From NCBI GenBank assembly GCA_037176845.1, contig JAYKXP010000047.1, forward strand, positions 62,001-126,000: DNA of 64,000 bases, written 5' to 3'. Origin of the DNA: Paramarasmius palmivorus. Taxonomy: Eukaryota > Basidiomycota > Agaricomycetes > Agaricales > Marasmiaceae. The translations under genes were made by a program, and so were the position numbers. Positions 45,632 through 58,826 of the stretch are shown here, piece by piece (the stretch's first letter is position 1; each line of letters begins with the position of its first letter). A model generated the notes under the pieces. It ran no database searches, was not told the DNA's origin, and worked only from the letters and a program-made list of their open reading frames with translations.

Positions 45632-46849
45632 ATATCAGTACGCTCTCGAACGAAATTTACCTGCAGCGTCTCCATAGCTTCCACACCATAGTTTTAGCGA
45701 GGGAGAACCTTTTCAAGCATGGCGTCAGTATCGACTGTTGCACCTTGACAAGACAAAGAAGCACACACGTCAATGATTAGGTGGGGAGATCCCTGTGACA
45801 GCTGAAGATGACAGCTGCCTGATGCAACAGTCGCTCATGGCTGCATTCCGTGATTCTACAGCATAAACATCTCAGAAGGCACGGCTGGTGAAGGACAGTG
45901 TGTGAACTCAACTGACGGAAGAAAAAAGCCTAGTACATCCTCTCTGACTGACTAGGACCAGGAGAAGGTCTTGCTAGTACCTGTCGTGGACCTTAAGTAC
46001 GGCGGCGTACTGGCCACTGGGAAGTATGATTAGCAGGTGAAGCGATCTGTCGGTTAAGTGTACTTACTCCGTCAAAGATCAACGCCGCGAGCTAGCGATT
46101 GCGATGTAGTACTGCTGGCGATATCGAATCTCGAAGCATTCATTGACGAGCGCGTGTCTTGGATGGTTTGGATGGAGGCACTCGCTCATTGTTTTCGCTG
46201 TAGGAGAGGCGAAGCGTAGGACGAAGCATGTATTCGGGGAAAGTCTTGTCTTTGCCGAGTATGCCGACCTATATCGCGACTTGTTCAATGTCCAAGGGAA
46301 ACAGAAAGCGAAAGAACCGCTACGAACGTCTCAAGGTGTGGGATGAGTGGGTGGAACTTCATAGAAAGCGCACCGGTTCTGAAGATGGCTCGGTTTTGGC
46401 ATGATGAGTAGGGAAGGTTCAAGTGTTTCTTGATTCTTCGTTGAATTTGCGTTATCTACCGAATTTGGACTGCAGACACAATCAATAAACCACAGTATAA
46501 TCGAGAAAGGTTGAGATACGCACTCGATCAGCGACTTCCTCTCTTCCAGTCCTCTGGAAAGCACGAGTTGCGATAACATGACGACATCTAACCCATATTG
46601 CGCGAAACAAAGGCCTTGCCCGGCTACCATCGCTTAGGAGGCCTTCTCAGCAAGCTGGTGTCGCTAACATACTTTTCGAACGACCTACCGAAGGAAAGTA
46701 AGCATCCCCAGGACAAAGTCGTGATAGACAACTAATCTGATAGAGAGTAACTTGAACGTTCATCTGCTCTTGCACTTCAGTCACCCCCCATACAGGACCT
46801 AATAGGTCCATCCCTTGAGTTGAGCAGTTGGGTCTCTTAGGTGGGTTTA

Positions 46850-47910
46850 TTAGTTGTGGTTACCTACAGAGGTGGTTGCCACCCAGTTAAGCTAGTGGCA
46901 AGGTCCTTGCCTCAATTTTGCCAATATCGAGGTATAGGCAGTGACCCACGTAGCCATGTTTACTGCAGGTCCTGGCCTCTATTGGCATGGTTGATGCCAC
47001 AGTAGGGTGACGTGACAAGGGGTGTCAGGGGTCCTACTGGGCAAAAAATCCAGAAAATTTGGCTGGTTAATGGTCTCCAGTGGCCAAAAATTGCTTCACT
47101 CTACATCAAAGCATGATTATATAGACTACCCACAGAGCACATCTGGCATGAAGAATCTATAATCTGCACCCTAAAAATCCATTCTACATGATGTCCTCAT
47201 CATCAAACTTCTAGCCTTATTAAGGTATGCATAGTATCAGTGATTGGAATTATTCCACACGGTGTATTGTTTATTTATTGGGAATTTAACTATATATCTT
47301 ATAGGGTAACTATTGATATGTAGAACCATTAGTTATTCCACACTGTGTATTGTTTATTTATTGGGAATTCAACTATATATCTTATAGGGTAACTATTGAT
47401 ATATAGAACTATTAGTATGGGGTTGAAGATTATAGTAAGTTACCTTTACACAGTTACATATTATCAATAACCAGGTACCAACTCAAGCTCTTTAGAAACC
47501 CAGGCAGCTTCCCACCAAGCACATGGTAATGACCTATGGATTACCTCAACTCTGGCAGGTACCCTGAATATCCAGGTACATACCTCTCTTTGATAGAGGT
47601 ATGGGTACTTACCTCCCAGGCATATAGGCTGATGAGGTAGTGACCAGAGATCGTCAGGCATCTACCAACACATCTGTGGTACCTACCCACCATGATGCAG
47701 GTAACTACCTAGAGTGGGGTGGTTACCCGGAATAGACAGGCATCTACCATCCAGTCTGTGGTACATACCACACGGACTAGGCAACTGCCCAGCACAATCT
47801 CAAGCCTAGGCATCTGCCTGACATCAGATTTTCCATAGGTAACTACCTGACTTTTCATCTATCACCAGGTAGATACCTGATGCCATATATGAAGCAGTCA
47901 GGTGTCTACC
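46850..47910. repeat. Array of short palindromes of the type AGGTA-N2-TACCT
   Basis: Many copies of short imperfect palindromes occur, for example GGTAACTACCTG near 47835, CAGGTAGATACCTG near 47868, CAGGTGTCTACCTG near 47900, and GGTACCTACCCACC near 47678. They lie at irregular spacing, not as a strict tandem array. No CRISPR-like constant spacers are seen. They could be binding sites of a transposase or transcription factor, or element-end sequence. Confidence 0.6.
47251..47416 (+). repeat. Two tandem copies of an 83-bp unit
   Basis: TATTCCACAC starts at 47251 and again at 47334, and the following ~80 bases match with few changes (shared TGTATTGTTTATTTATTGGG and CTTATAGGGTAACTATTGAT). Nothing coding is present. 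Confidence 0.9.
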
Positions 47911-48217
47911 TGGAAGATGTTGACACAGCTAGGAGATTCAATCTTTCAACAGTTAAATAACTCAAATAATCAAACACACGAACACTATATTAGCAGTGTC
48001 TCATTATCTGGAGGCCCTATTTGATGTAACTAATGTTGCAAAAGCATCTGAGCTATTGCATGGTACACTACAACAGTGTTATTAGACTCCTACAAGTGCC
48101 AAGTTGCAATTTTTGTCAAGCTGATTACCTCTTATATCTGAAGTCACAGAATTCAGACAATTTCATAGAGATCAAAGAGATATTCATTGACAACACCATT
48201 ACGTAGGATACAATCAT

Positions 48218-51200
48218 CTACTTATGTTTGGAAGGACCTGCATGCCCGCTCTCTTTGTCCAACCGTGGTCGTTTCACAGGTCCCTTCATAACAGAAAGTT
48301 GACTGTCATAGTGATCAGTAGGTCCCTGATAGCCTGGGGCACCTTTATAGGCTGGACGGGGTACTGGACGGCTGGAACCATCTCCACGAGGTGACGGAAC
48401 ATGGAGTTTGGATGTACCAACTAGAACGGGGCGTAGAGGGGCAGCCTTGACCACTTTAGGCGGAGCTTTGGTGGCAAGAGCTTGCACAGGAGGTTGGGTA
48501 TGTGTTGGATGAGGAACAGAGGTTGACGGAGGACGTGAAGGTAATGGGGCAATTGGACGTGCAATCGAGGACTTGACCACTGCTGCAGCCATATGTGGAG
48601 GACTGCCAACACGCGATGCAGGTCCCACACGCGACGCAGGTCCCACACGCGACGCAGGTCCCACACGGGAAGCAGGTCCCACACGGGAAGCAGGTCCCAC
48701 ACGGTTACTAGATGAAAGACCTGGCTGCTGAGCTTGCAGCCCAGTGGAACGAGCTTGTACAGCAGGTGGCACTTGCTTGGAACGGTTGATATTTTGAGGC
48801 TCTCGAACAGCATGGTGTTGACGCGTGAGATCGATCCTGGGAATAAAGCGAAGTTGACTGGAGCGTAAATCTTGAGCAGGAGAAGGATCCGGTGATGGGG
48901 TATGGTGGATGGGGGGACTTGAGCATGGCTCTTCAACTGGTGTGTCACCCATATCCAGCAGGACCTGCGGCGGCTATGAAAAGGAGTTAATACTGAAATC
49001 ATAGGAGCAGCATAGGTCACACCTCAGGTAGACCACCGTCACTGTCAGGTTCATTGAGCCTGTTGAAGTGATCTTTCCACATCATATAAGCATCACTTTC
49101 AGGGTCAAGAAGACCGTCCAGCACAGTGAAAGCATATCCAATATGCTTCTCGTCGTTTACCATTGCCTCATGAACTTGGACCAACGTACGATGTGCCGCA
49201 ACTAAAATATAATAACCTAAGTAAAAAACCAAGCATAAAACAACATGAAAAGCATACCGTAAGGATCGTCTGGTACCTGTTCCCCATCTCCTTCACTCTC
49301 GTATTGAGTGGCAACAGGCTTGAGTGCTTCAGCGGTGCGAGCCTTTGAGAGCTACAATAATGATTTAGAATTGGGATGGAAGGGGAAAAGAATAACTCAC
49401 TCGTTTAAAATACTGGGCCCAGGCGCGATACTCCTGCGTCCCCACACGGAGCGAGCATTCAAGTACTTCAAAGGCATCTCCTTCGTCATATTGCTCTTCT
49501 CCTTGCAAGCGTTCAGCAGCATCATTCAAACGTCTGTTATACTCTGGTCAAATGGTCAGCATGTTATATGTAGAAGGAATGCCAGCTCACCCTCAAATGA
49601 GACTGTGGAGTCAACCCGGGGGTCGACTTTCAGCCCAGCAGGTGCCAGGCGTTGACGGTCAGCTAGAGGAACAATGAGCAAAGGGCACTACCAATGTACG
49701 AAGACGTACGTGGGGAATTTAGTACAAGCTCACGCTCTTTGCCTATGAAAACAATTATTAGTGAACAATGGTGTGACATAGCCAAGCAATGTCAATACCT
49801 TTGTTTTGTACCACGTCGTCAGCTTGAAACATATCTTCACCGGTGTCATTCGTAGGGGGAGCTGTCGTTGTAGCTGTTGTTGTCACGCCATCCTTAGCTG
49901 TAACTTTAGGCTTGGATGCTGAACATAATTAGAAAGGCATTCAATGTGAAATATGACGACGTACTGCCTGTGGTATCTGCTTTAGCCTTAGGACCACTCT
50001 TCGCTTCTAGTGACGGAGGTCAGAACAACCAAGGTATCAAATAAGACGGCTTACTCTTGCCCTTTTGAGCATTCTTGCCATTGCCACCTTCATTCTCATC
50101 CTCATCGTCGGAGTGAGCAAGCTCCCCAGTCACCCAACTTTCCGAATCACGGGCACATAGTATTGAGTTGCCATCAGTCGTACTGACTACGCAAATGGTT
50201 TCTTGATCTTCATGAGACCAACTCTTTTCCTCTAAGAGAAGGATGAGTAAATATCATGATGCTAAGGCTGATTCATACCTTCAGTCCACGACTCGAAATA
50301 AACACAGGATGGATTTTTTTGTTCCTCTGCCGAAATCTGTCCATCCAAGAGCTGTCTAATCCACTTCTCTTTTGCCGGAAGGAATTGATCATAGTCGCCC
50401 TTGCGACACTCCTTTGGCCCACCAGGGAGGCCAGGGAAGGGCACATTCATTGGCCAGTTGCAGAGCCGTATCTGGAGCTCAGCTGCGTTCTTGAGGAAAT
50501 TTTTCCACGAACAATCCTTGCCCGTTAACATACCTGAACAGAAGTGTCAGTGCTAATCAAGAGAGAGGCGTGATTTGAACTGACGGATCTCTGCCTGCGC
50601 AATCCGGCCAAAGATACGGCGTCCACGATCACGACCACTCTTGGACCGAGTCATGTCATTCATTTCGTGGAGGACGCCAACATAAGCGACTGGTATATCA
50701 CGACCCCGTTTCGCCATCTCGACCATCCTGAATAACTGAGTGAGTAGCGTCATCGTATAGTAGGAGATACAACTTAACCTGAACATGGCTTCGAAGTCGA
50801 AGGTTTGAGCTTGGATATCAACCCGATGTTTCGCATGGACTTCGTGAAAGTCTGGAGTATTGCCCCAGATGGAACTCGCAGACATTCCGTTGGCGTCACG
50901 CCGAGTATCGATCATGTACCCAAAGATGTGCACGCCATGGGTGATGAGTGAATTATAAGCCTTATAGCGAATCAGTACAAACAAACGAGGACTCATTATC
51001 AACGTACCAAGGCAAGAAAAGGCTGGAGAATGTTGCGTGCCTGGGCCCGAAAAGAACCACTGACTTTGGAGTCTTCGAGGATGTGCTCAATGAGGTTACC
51101 GAACCAGGTAGTATACCACTCGAGTTCCTTCACTTCTGCTTCAGGTAAAGGTTGAGCGGGATCAGGAATGTATTGATTTCCGTCCTCGCCGTTGCTGGGT

Positions 51201-52604
51201 TGATTGATGAACGGAGGGGTCACGTCGTCGGGTAGGCACCCGTTACGCCAACGAACGTAGTTATAGGCATCCTTGAGTTGTTTCATGTAAACAGCAGCAG
51301 TAACTACGACATAAATTAGATCAGATTACAAGAAAGTGATGACAAACTACACACCTTCGCTAGTCTTGGGGTGGACATGACTGTACCATGCCTGGAACGC
51401 ATTGTACCGATTAACACCGCGAGCCTTGATCTGGATACCAACGTTGAGGTAGTCGAGGCACCTCTGAGAGGGGAGTTTGAAGGCGTCGGCAACTTTCTTG
51501 ATCTGAAGCAAGTACTGCTCTCTCAGGGCATCCAGCTGCCCTTTGACCTCCTTCGACAAGGGACCCTTAGTTTTGAGCTGAGGCGGCATATCGGGATCTT
51601 CATCGTCTATGACGGGATAGAGGTCGGTCTGAACCGAGTTCGTGTGATGGGAATCTATAGCTGGGAGTGGTTCTGGGGGAGTGTCGACGGCAGGGCGAGG
51701 TACATTGGAGGAAGCTTGTATTGCGTTGCCTAGGTGGCCCTTCCTTGGCCTGCGCTGAGCAGCATCAGAGGCTACACGGTGTTTCTTCGTCGGTGGCGCT
51801 ATCTCCTCTTCAGAGGGAGAGTCTTCCTCTGATTCTGACATCTCGCCTCTTCGTCGTCGAACGCGCTTCAGCTCCTTGCGCGATGCAGAGAAATCAGACC
51901 CAGAATCATCGTAGTCTTCCGTGATAGGATCTACGGTACCAATAACATGATCGGCTTGAAGAGGAGAGGAATTAGGAGGTAAGCGGGGAGGCCGAGGTGA
52001 TGCTGGTGACGGGTGATCAATACTGCGAGGAGGCGAACTGGGTGGTAATGGTGAAGCTGGTGGTGAAGGCGAAGCTGGTGGTGAAGGTGGAGCTGGTGGT
52101 GAAGGTGGAGCTGGTGGTAAAGGTGGAGCTGGTGTGCTCGACGAAGAACGAGGTTGGCCTACGGGTGACAGACACCCTGAGCGAAGTACTGGGATCTCAA
52201 CGTGAGACATGACAAGACGCATCGAACGACGCCGGGAGGCTACCAAATCATTAGTTACGGGTTTCGAGTGTGTATTGGTCACCTTACTAGAAGCAGAATC
52301 CATGACACCAACATTGCTGAGGACCTCGCCCGTGGGTTGCTTGAATGAGGTGAGCTGACAGACATAGTAGCAAGATTGCATAACATACTGGCGTTGCTTC
52401 CTCTTCAACTGGAGGAACAGCCTACATGATGGATACGGTGTCAGTTCAAGGAAGAATTCATTGATGGTGAATCCATACCTTACCACGTCTTTGGACGTGA
52501 TTACGCTTCTTCCTCACGGGGGTGGCAGTTGACAGCGTGTTAAGAGGACCTTTGTGCTGCGCACGCGTCTGCACCTTGCTGCTGCGGGTATTAGGTCGAT
52601 TCAT
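48218..52604 (-). CDS. Large low-complexity protein of unknown function in the Spt5-like/KDZ neighbourhood
   Basis: The start is the ATG at 52604 (MNRPNTRSSKVQTR); small exons join to the main exon near 52340, which runs to 51355. Further exons are visible near 51000-51290, 50553-50990, 50262-50531, several short ones between 49.5 and 50.2 kb, 49017-49232, and the last at 48218-48960. Features in order: a basic N-terminus, a Pro hexapeptide repeat (PPSPPA type), acidic/Ser and basic tracts (KRVRRRRGEMSESEEDS), a helical part (KEVKGQLDALREQYLLQIKK), a conserved-looking middle (FNRLNEPDSDGGLPEV), a VGPASR repeat, and a basic C-terminus (KRPRLDKESGHAGPSKHK). The KR-rich tracts suggest a nuclear protein. 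I do not recognise a family. Some middle exon borders are uncertain. Confidence 0.6.
48610..48699 (-). repeat. 18-bp coding minisatellite, 5 units
   Basis: Five 18-bp units (type CACGCGACGCAGGTCCCA) encode the hexapeptide VGPASR in the gene at 48218-52604. Three units carry CGCGAYGC and two carry CGGGAAGC, so local unit duplication is recent. Confidence 0.9.
52053..52134 (-). repeat. 18-bp coding minisatellite, about 4.5 units
   Basis: Units of the type GGAGCTGGTGGTGAAGGT repeat four times plus a partial unit, encoding a Pro-rich hexapeptide (PPSPPA type) in the gene at 48218-52604. Repeat-number variation between strains would be expected. Confidence 0.85.
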
Positions 52605-52720
52605 CTGCTCAACACTGACAAGGTAGGTAATTACCTCGCCATTTAACACTGACTTTTTGTCACGAACTAAACAATCACTAATGACAAGATGCCTATAGAT
52701 AAAATCAAATCTCATAACTC

Positions 52721-53798
52721 TTAGCGGCTGGACCGCCGTGCCTCCCTCGTTATCCTGTCCAATTGCATATGGCCCTGCAAAAACAACAGGAAAAATTCCA
52801 AATCGGTCGTCTCAGATCTAGGGTGCAATGAGTTTGCTTGACTACAGAAGCGAGAGCGAAATGCGTACTCCGTTGTACCGACACGCCGGAGTAAGGTACG
52901 AAGGCCGTGATAGTCCACAGCTTCATCAAACATCGTCCAGGGACGTAAGTCGACATCAGGTGCGGGACGCGGCAAGGGAGCTGGTTCAATGTCAGAAACA
53001 GTGAATCCATCAGATGTAAGTCGTTTACCAGTGTTAGTCATCACTGCACGTTTCATCAGACCATTTAGAAAGGCATCGACGAGTGTTTCACCCATGGGAT
53101 TCCCCTGAGAGGCAATCTCGCTGCGAATTCATTGGCAAACATCTAAGAAAAAAACTGGAAATACTTACGGGTTGAGGAAGAGGAAGTGCAGGACTCCAAC
53201 GACGTTCTCAGCCTCGGCTAAGGCATGCACTGGGAGCCAGTCCTGCAAGTTAGGATCTTCACGATTACCGGATGAAGAGGGCAATTCTTCAGCTTCGAAT
53301 GTATCGTCCAAGTCAGAGCTAAAGTTGCCATCATCAAAGACACGGCATGCTTCACGCAGTTGGCGCTACGAAGTCACGGTCAACATGCGTTCTTAGAAGG
53401 GAACGGGGAACAAAAGGGAACCAACCTCTTCTAAGAGTCGGCGCTTTCTGGCTTTCCTGGCCCTCATCTTCATGGGTATAAAGCAAGCCTAACGAAGATG
53501 TAATCAGCGCCTAGATCAACAACAAGGAACGACATACATGAATTCTGCCCATGATCTTGAAAGTCCGCCAAACTTGTCGCCAGAATAGGTGTCGTCGAGG
53601 CCACTCGCCGTGGATCCTAGCTTGGAGGGGATTGGTCTTGTGCATTAGGCCGAATTGCCATGGGCGAAATCTACCCATGACGGATGAGTTGAAAATGAAT
53701 GTAAGACAATGAAATACCTTCACATCGTCGACCTTTAACAGGTACAATCTAGCTCTACCTGGAGACCAGATGACGGTTTGTGGAAAGCGCAAAACCAT
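52721..53798 (-). CDS. Protein of unknown function, middle gene of the three-gene block
   Basis: From the ATG at 53798 (MVLRFPQTVIWSPGRARLYL) exons can be followed through KTNPLQARIHGEWPRRHLFW and a basic KMRARKARKRRLLEE segment, then an acidic exon near 53170-53365 (FDDGNFSSDLDDTFEAEELP), and a last exon from about 53100 to 52721 (MGETLVDAFLNGLMKRAV, ending RRSSR). The join into the last exon is not resolved in phase, so it could be two genes. Same strand as its neighbours; no domain recognised. The basic tract suggests nucleic-acid binding or nuclear location. Confidence 0.5.
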
Positions 53799-53971
53799 CA
53801 CCCGGGCCCTCGGAGCAGAATCTTCACATGGAACGATTGCATTTCGTCACATGACATGGCTTTGCAAAACAAATCAATAGCAATTACTCAACGTGTAGAT
53901 AAGACAGCCAGATAACATGCAGAGATGATAGCGAGTAAGCAGAACATAGCAACGACGAAGAGCATACAAAA

Positions 53972-56900
53972 TCAAACATCAGGTGGCTAAGAAAAGTTAG
54001 TGAGGAAGATAAGATTGACCAAAAAATGTATGGTACTCACAGCAGGCATTGGTTGACCTTCGAGGTATGCTTCGTTAAGCTCGCCGAAGTACTTGGTCCA
54101 TTCCCAACGCGCCGGGGTGTCAGGCAACGTCACCTTGTTTACGACATCAATTGCCCCATCCATACCCATCTCAGTGAGCCAGAACTCGTCTCTGAGTTGC
54201 AGCAACCGCTTGCGGTGCGGTGCATCCGGTGCGGTGGAAAAAGCGATATCAACGGGGTCCGCAAGAGACGGGGCAAAGTCCTCGATGAATGACGGTGAAA
54301 CGGGCGTGGCACCACCCCAAGATGACCCGATCGGCTCCCAAGGTGTCTTGGTGGAAGTTTCAAATGACGAAAGGGGTGCTGGTGTTGAAGCGACGGTAGG
54401 AAGGGCACCATGTGAGAGAGGAATGTCTTCGGAGTCCTCGGAATCTGAATCAACATAAGGAACACCAGGAGTCGTTACCAGCCGTTTGCCTTGGCCGAAA
54501 TCGATTCGCACTTGCCGCATCAAAGCATATGCAGCAGTGCTATCCTTACGACTCTCTTTCAAACGGATGAGAAAGGCGGGGCGGACAATAATGGTCTTGT
54601 CATCGATAAGTTGTTCAGGAGCGGCTGAAGTCGTGGGTGTGACAAGATGGACTACAAGACGACCATTTTTGGTTTTCTTCTCATCATCAACCCAACAATG
54701 AGAGGCACGGCGCCCGAAAGAGCCTGCATGTTTACCCCGAACGACGTACAAGAGGCTACGGTCGCCCTCCAGGTCGATGGGGGTAGTCGGGGGCCGTAGA
54801 GAAGTCACGGGGACTGTTGTAGCACTGCCAGCAGTGCGCACACGCGAAGGGTAGTGATGAACAAAACGAAGATCGTCTGTGAAGCCCACCGAAGCATCCT
54901 GAATATGAACTGAACCATCCTGTATATCGGCTATAAACTTCTTGTCCTTCAGTCGAGCGCGATGGTCAGGTTCCTGTACCCAGCGGAACTGGGGATGAAT
55001 CTCTGGTTCGAAGCGGAAATTCGGATCCCAGACAGTTCCCTCATCACCAGGGATGGCGAGATGCATCGGGGTAGTTGCAGGGAGTGTGACAGGTTCAACA
55101 TCCATGTGGTCTGAGATCGTTGTAACATTGGCGCGTTGCTGCCGTCGACGATGGACTGATTGGAAATAGCGTTGCTCAGTGCTATGGTACTTGGGTTCAT
55201 ACCCTTCCTTGAACTGCCAGAACGGGTCTTCAGGAAGACGTAGAAACTTCCGACTTCTAAGCGACAACATGAGAACTGTGCATTTCAAACAATCTGTGAA
55301 CTTACTGTGCATGGCGAAGGCTTCCATAGTCATAAGGTTCACGGATCACTGACCCAACAGTCTGGATTTCTACGAGTACCCTAATCCCACTTGCATATTT
55401 GTCGTCCTTGAATACATCGATAACTCTCCCCATTTGTCTCTTCTTATCACCCCGAACAATTGACACCGAGAGATCTTTCCATGGCGCACGGGTACCCGGT
55501 AAAGGCTCTGAGGGTGCCGGAGCATCGGCGCTGTGCATGTGAAGTGTAGGCCCAACGACACCTTGCGTGAGTGGCATAAAGTCCATATCCCCAGATGCAT
55601 CTCGGGCGATAGCTAGCGAATTGGCGTGGGCGACGTAGACCTGGAGGGGAAAGACATTAGCAAGGCCACGGCACGACGGAATGGGACTTACTGCTCCTCC
55701 AGAGATAGCCTGCAAATGCGTTAGGGAGCCGTTGGTAGAAACGACCAATGCTGTAGTGGGTGGAAGGTCCGTAATAGCTGGGTCCAGAGGTACTACTACA
55801 CCCTCTAGGACGTTCGGATTGAATATTTGGACGTGGTCCCCAATGTTCCATAACTTTACCAAAGATAGAACACTGAGTTTCCTTTCGTTTGTTCTAATGC
55901 TTTCACCATCGGGAAGAACACCAATGCGACCGTTAACGATTTGCGCATTCACAATACGTCCTTTGCCACTCGAGTCAATGGCCCCCGGGATTGGCAGGGG
56001 AACAGTAGCTGTCGCGTCCATTGCTCGGTTGCCGGTGTCGGTAATGCGGTACGAACGGTTTTCCTGGGGGAGAATGGTGTCTGTTGGGTCCAGAGGGGTC
56101 ACCTTATAGCGCGTCACGAGGTATGATACACTGTGGAAGAAAAATGGGTCGTCCCAGGTATAAGGGATTGGAGGCGCAATATGTGAAGTTTGACCACTCG
56201 TGGGTATGCCGTCCGTGATCTTCGCAGCGAGTTCAGATGCCCAGAGTTTGGCGTTAGCGATAGCACGGTCAACCCGCGGATCATGCCTGGCGCGAAACGC
56301 ATTGGCCATCGTCATGATCTCCTTGATGTCGAATCGACGATCCTGAGAGTGGTGCTGCACGGAACGGGTCACGGAATGCATCACCACGTCCCCTTCTTCG
56401 AATCTCCAACTACGAGGGTATGGTGCATACGCCAGTGCCATCCGAACAAGGGGATGATGACTACGAAAGAGAAAACCGACCAATGGATCGGGCATGGTTG
56501 TTGCGGGGCGCAAATGAAGGACATTAAACGTTTTACATCCCAAACCGTATTTCAGGACGGTGTCATCGATTTGTATCCAGGACATGGGACACATGTAGCC
56601 TTCAGGATGAGGTTCCGTCGAGCCACAGTCACAGCCACCGCGATAATCAATATCAGGAAGTAGATTGAACGCGCGCAGCTCACTAAACCAGACAGGATGC
56701 GCTGGAGGACGAAAGAGAGCCTTTCGCTCACCCTTCTTTGAAGTTGTTGCTGGGGTTGGAGTGGGAAGCGCAGAAGTTGCCAGGAGTGCGTTAGCTTCCT
56801 CGTTGTCCGAATCACAAGACGAGGTTGTCGTTGTAAACTTCAATGGCTCCCCGGGAATTACAAGATTGTGAAAGGTCTTCTTGAAGATAGCAGTACTACG

Positions 56901-58826
56901 CCATTTCGTCTTATGGTTCACCAAGTCGAGTCGGGGGACGACACAAAGAGCCACACGACGAGACCCTGAAAGGTTTTGTGGCTCTTCCCCAACAACCAAA
57001 CCTACATCTCCCTTGTACAATCCAGAAGTGATCTCAACCCAGTCGCCCAGCTGTACGCAGTAGCTGCGAGATTCGGGAAGAAGTGATTTACGCCAATGCT
57101 GAAACCCGAGAACTTCATGCTGTGGAACTGGAATTTGATTTGTCTTCCGGACAACGAGTTTAGTCGCCGACCGCAGTACGTGTAGCACCTCCGGTGAATC
57201 AACTGAATGCGTAGCGCGCAACTCAATGTAAATCCACCCTGGTTGACCTGCACTGAACGCGGACACTACGGGCATAGGAGGAACGGGCGTTGGTATGACT
57301 GGGGTTTTCCCGGCTTGCTTTTGTTCAGCAGCGTCCTCGAGCGCTTTGTTGTATGCAGCATGTGCTCGACAGTCCTGTTCGAGCACGGCTGTTGTGATCT
57401 GAAACACAGACTGCCCTTCGAAGCCACGCTTGCACTGAACTCGGGAGATGTACGTCCCACACAAAGCAGGGACCGGATCTAGTTGATCTGCTAGGTCTTC
57501 GATTGTGTCAGCAATCACCGGATCGAGTCGTGCATCCGTAACGTCAGGCCCTGGGCGGATGGCGCGGGCACAGTCAATGAGAGAGACTGGTAACGCTGAG
57601 GCGTGTACAGATGTCGAAGGGTCACCAGCTGATGGCTGGATGGTCAATGCGGTTTCACCCAGGGGTACTTGATGTTGGGATAGCTCGGGAAGTGATAGCG
57701 GCTCGCTAGGTGCGGGAATAGATATGGCAGAAGGTTCGCCTGATGATGGGGGGTGAGACGAAGTTTGGGTTGAGTGGAGATCGGGAGGGATGTTGCTATT
57801 CGAAACAGAGCTTGTAGATGTAATCGGATTGAAAACCGTTGGCACATTCTTCGAATCGTGGGACAGCATGGCGTGCCGTGCATACCCTATAAAGGTTCCG
57901 TCGATGGAATAAATTCTAGTGTCACTAGCAAGAGGTGTGAATGGAGCTGGATTCTTTGAAGACACATCAGCCTTGGTCGCAATACCAGTGAAGTGACAAA
58001 CCGGTTCGGTATGATCGGCAGTGGCAGATTCGCGAGAAGGCTCGCTTAATACAGAGTCTACGATAACGTTTGGGATCTACATGATATTTTTAGTCAAAAA
58101 TTTCCAATTTTTCAACTCGGACTCACGGTAGGATGAGGTTCGTCCTGAGAGACAGCTTCGCTAAGTTCGTCGAAATAACCCGCCCAGGCTACATGGGCTT
58201 CGGATCCTACAACGAGGAGCATGTCCAAAGCAGTCCTGGCGTCTGCCAATGTGTACGATGGATCCCGGGCAAGACGTCCCTGTATCTGCATTAATTGGGG
58301 TAATCTTGGCGTGGTGGTTGGTACCTGAGCAACAATCAGTAAAATTGAACTCCGGAGCTTCGAGTTTGATTACCGGTGGTTCATCAGGGCGAGTCGTATC
58401 CTGTGTTTCGTTGGAAATACTGGTGGCGGTAGGTTTTATCTCTGTCTGTACTGGACTGTTAGGGAAATGAATTTCACGGAAAAGGGAGTACCTCACATTT
58501 ATGGCGGGCATGACGTGTGCAGATTCTTGGGGTTCTTCAAGTCGAGGTGTTTTACTCGTCCGCGAGGAGATAGATCCTGTGGTGTCCTGAACGGTTCGCT
58601 TGGCTTGGTCTCTCGCCTCTTCCCGGGCAAGGATACGAGAAATGAGACTATCAAAAACCACTGGAGCCTGCTCAGCTGTCAACCGAGCCACAGGTGGTGG
58701 AATGCTGACGGTGTTGGATCCAGCGTCTCCATCGCTCTCTAATTGATCTTCATCCTCTGAGGAATCACTTCCGTCCGCCTCGTCGTCAACGAACACGGTC
58801 CACAGACCTCGTCTTGTCCTCGGCAT
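53972..58826 (-). CDS. Large Spt5-like protein with NGN-like and KOW motifs (about 1550 aa)
   Basis: Exons 58374-58826, 58127-58324, 55306-58076, 54041-55256 and 53972-53986; phases agree throughout. The N-terminus is acidic (DEADGSDSSEDEDQLESD), as in Spt5. Near residues 424-539 is an NGN-like region with GWIYIELRATHSVDSPEVLH, and at about 559-602 a clear KOW motif (GDWVEITSGLYKGDVGLVVG). Later KOW-like stretches occur (IGDHVQIFNPNVLEGVV, and VRGKHAGSFGRR in exon 4). Spt5 is a conserved elongation factor that binds RNA polymerase II through NGN and KOW domains. This protein is longer and quite divergent, and lies in a block next to a KDZ transposase, so I infer a lineage-specific Spt5-like protein tied to mobile elements rather than the housekeeping factor. 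The motifs WAGYFDELSEAV in exon 2 and WTKYFGELNEAY in exon 4 suggest an internal duplication. Confidence 0.75.

Larger units (their letters stand above)
45632..48217. other. 2.6-kb repeat-rich stretch without a supported gene
   Basis: ORFs at 46079-46630 have no domain and are frame-shifted relative to each other. From 46.8 kb the sequence is AT-rich and full of short repeats, listed separately. Confidence 0.5.

Noticed and set aside
46850..47910. CRISPR array
   Set aside because: The palindromes are irregularly spaced, not identical, and the genome is clearly eukaryotic.
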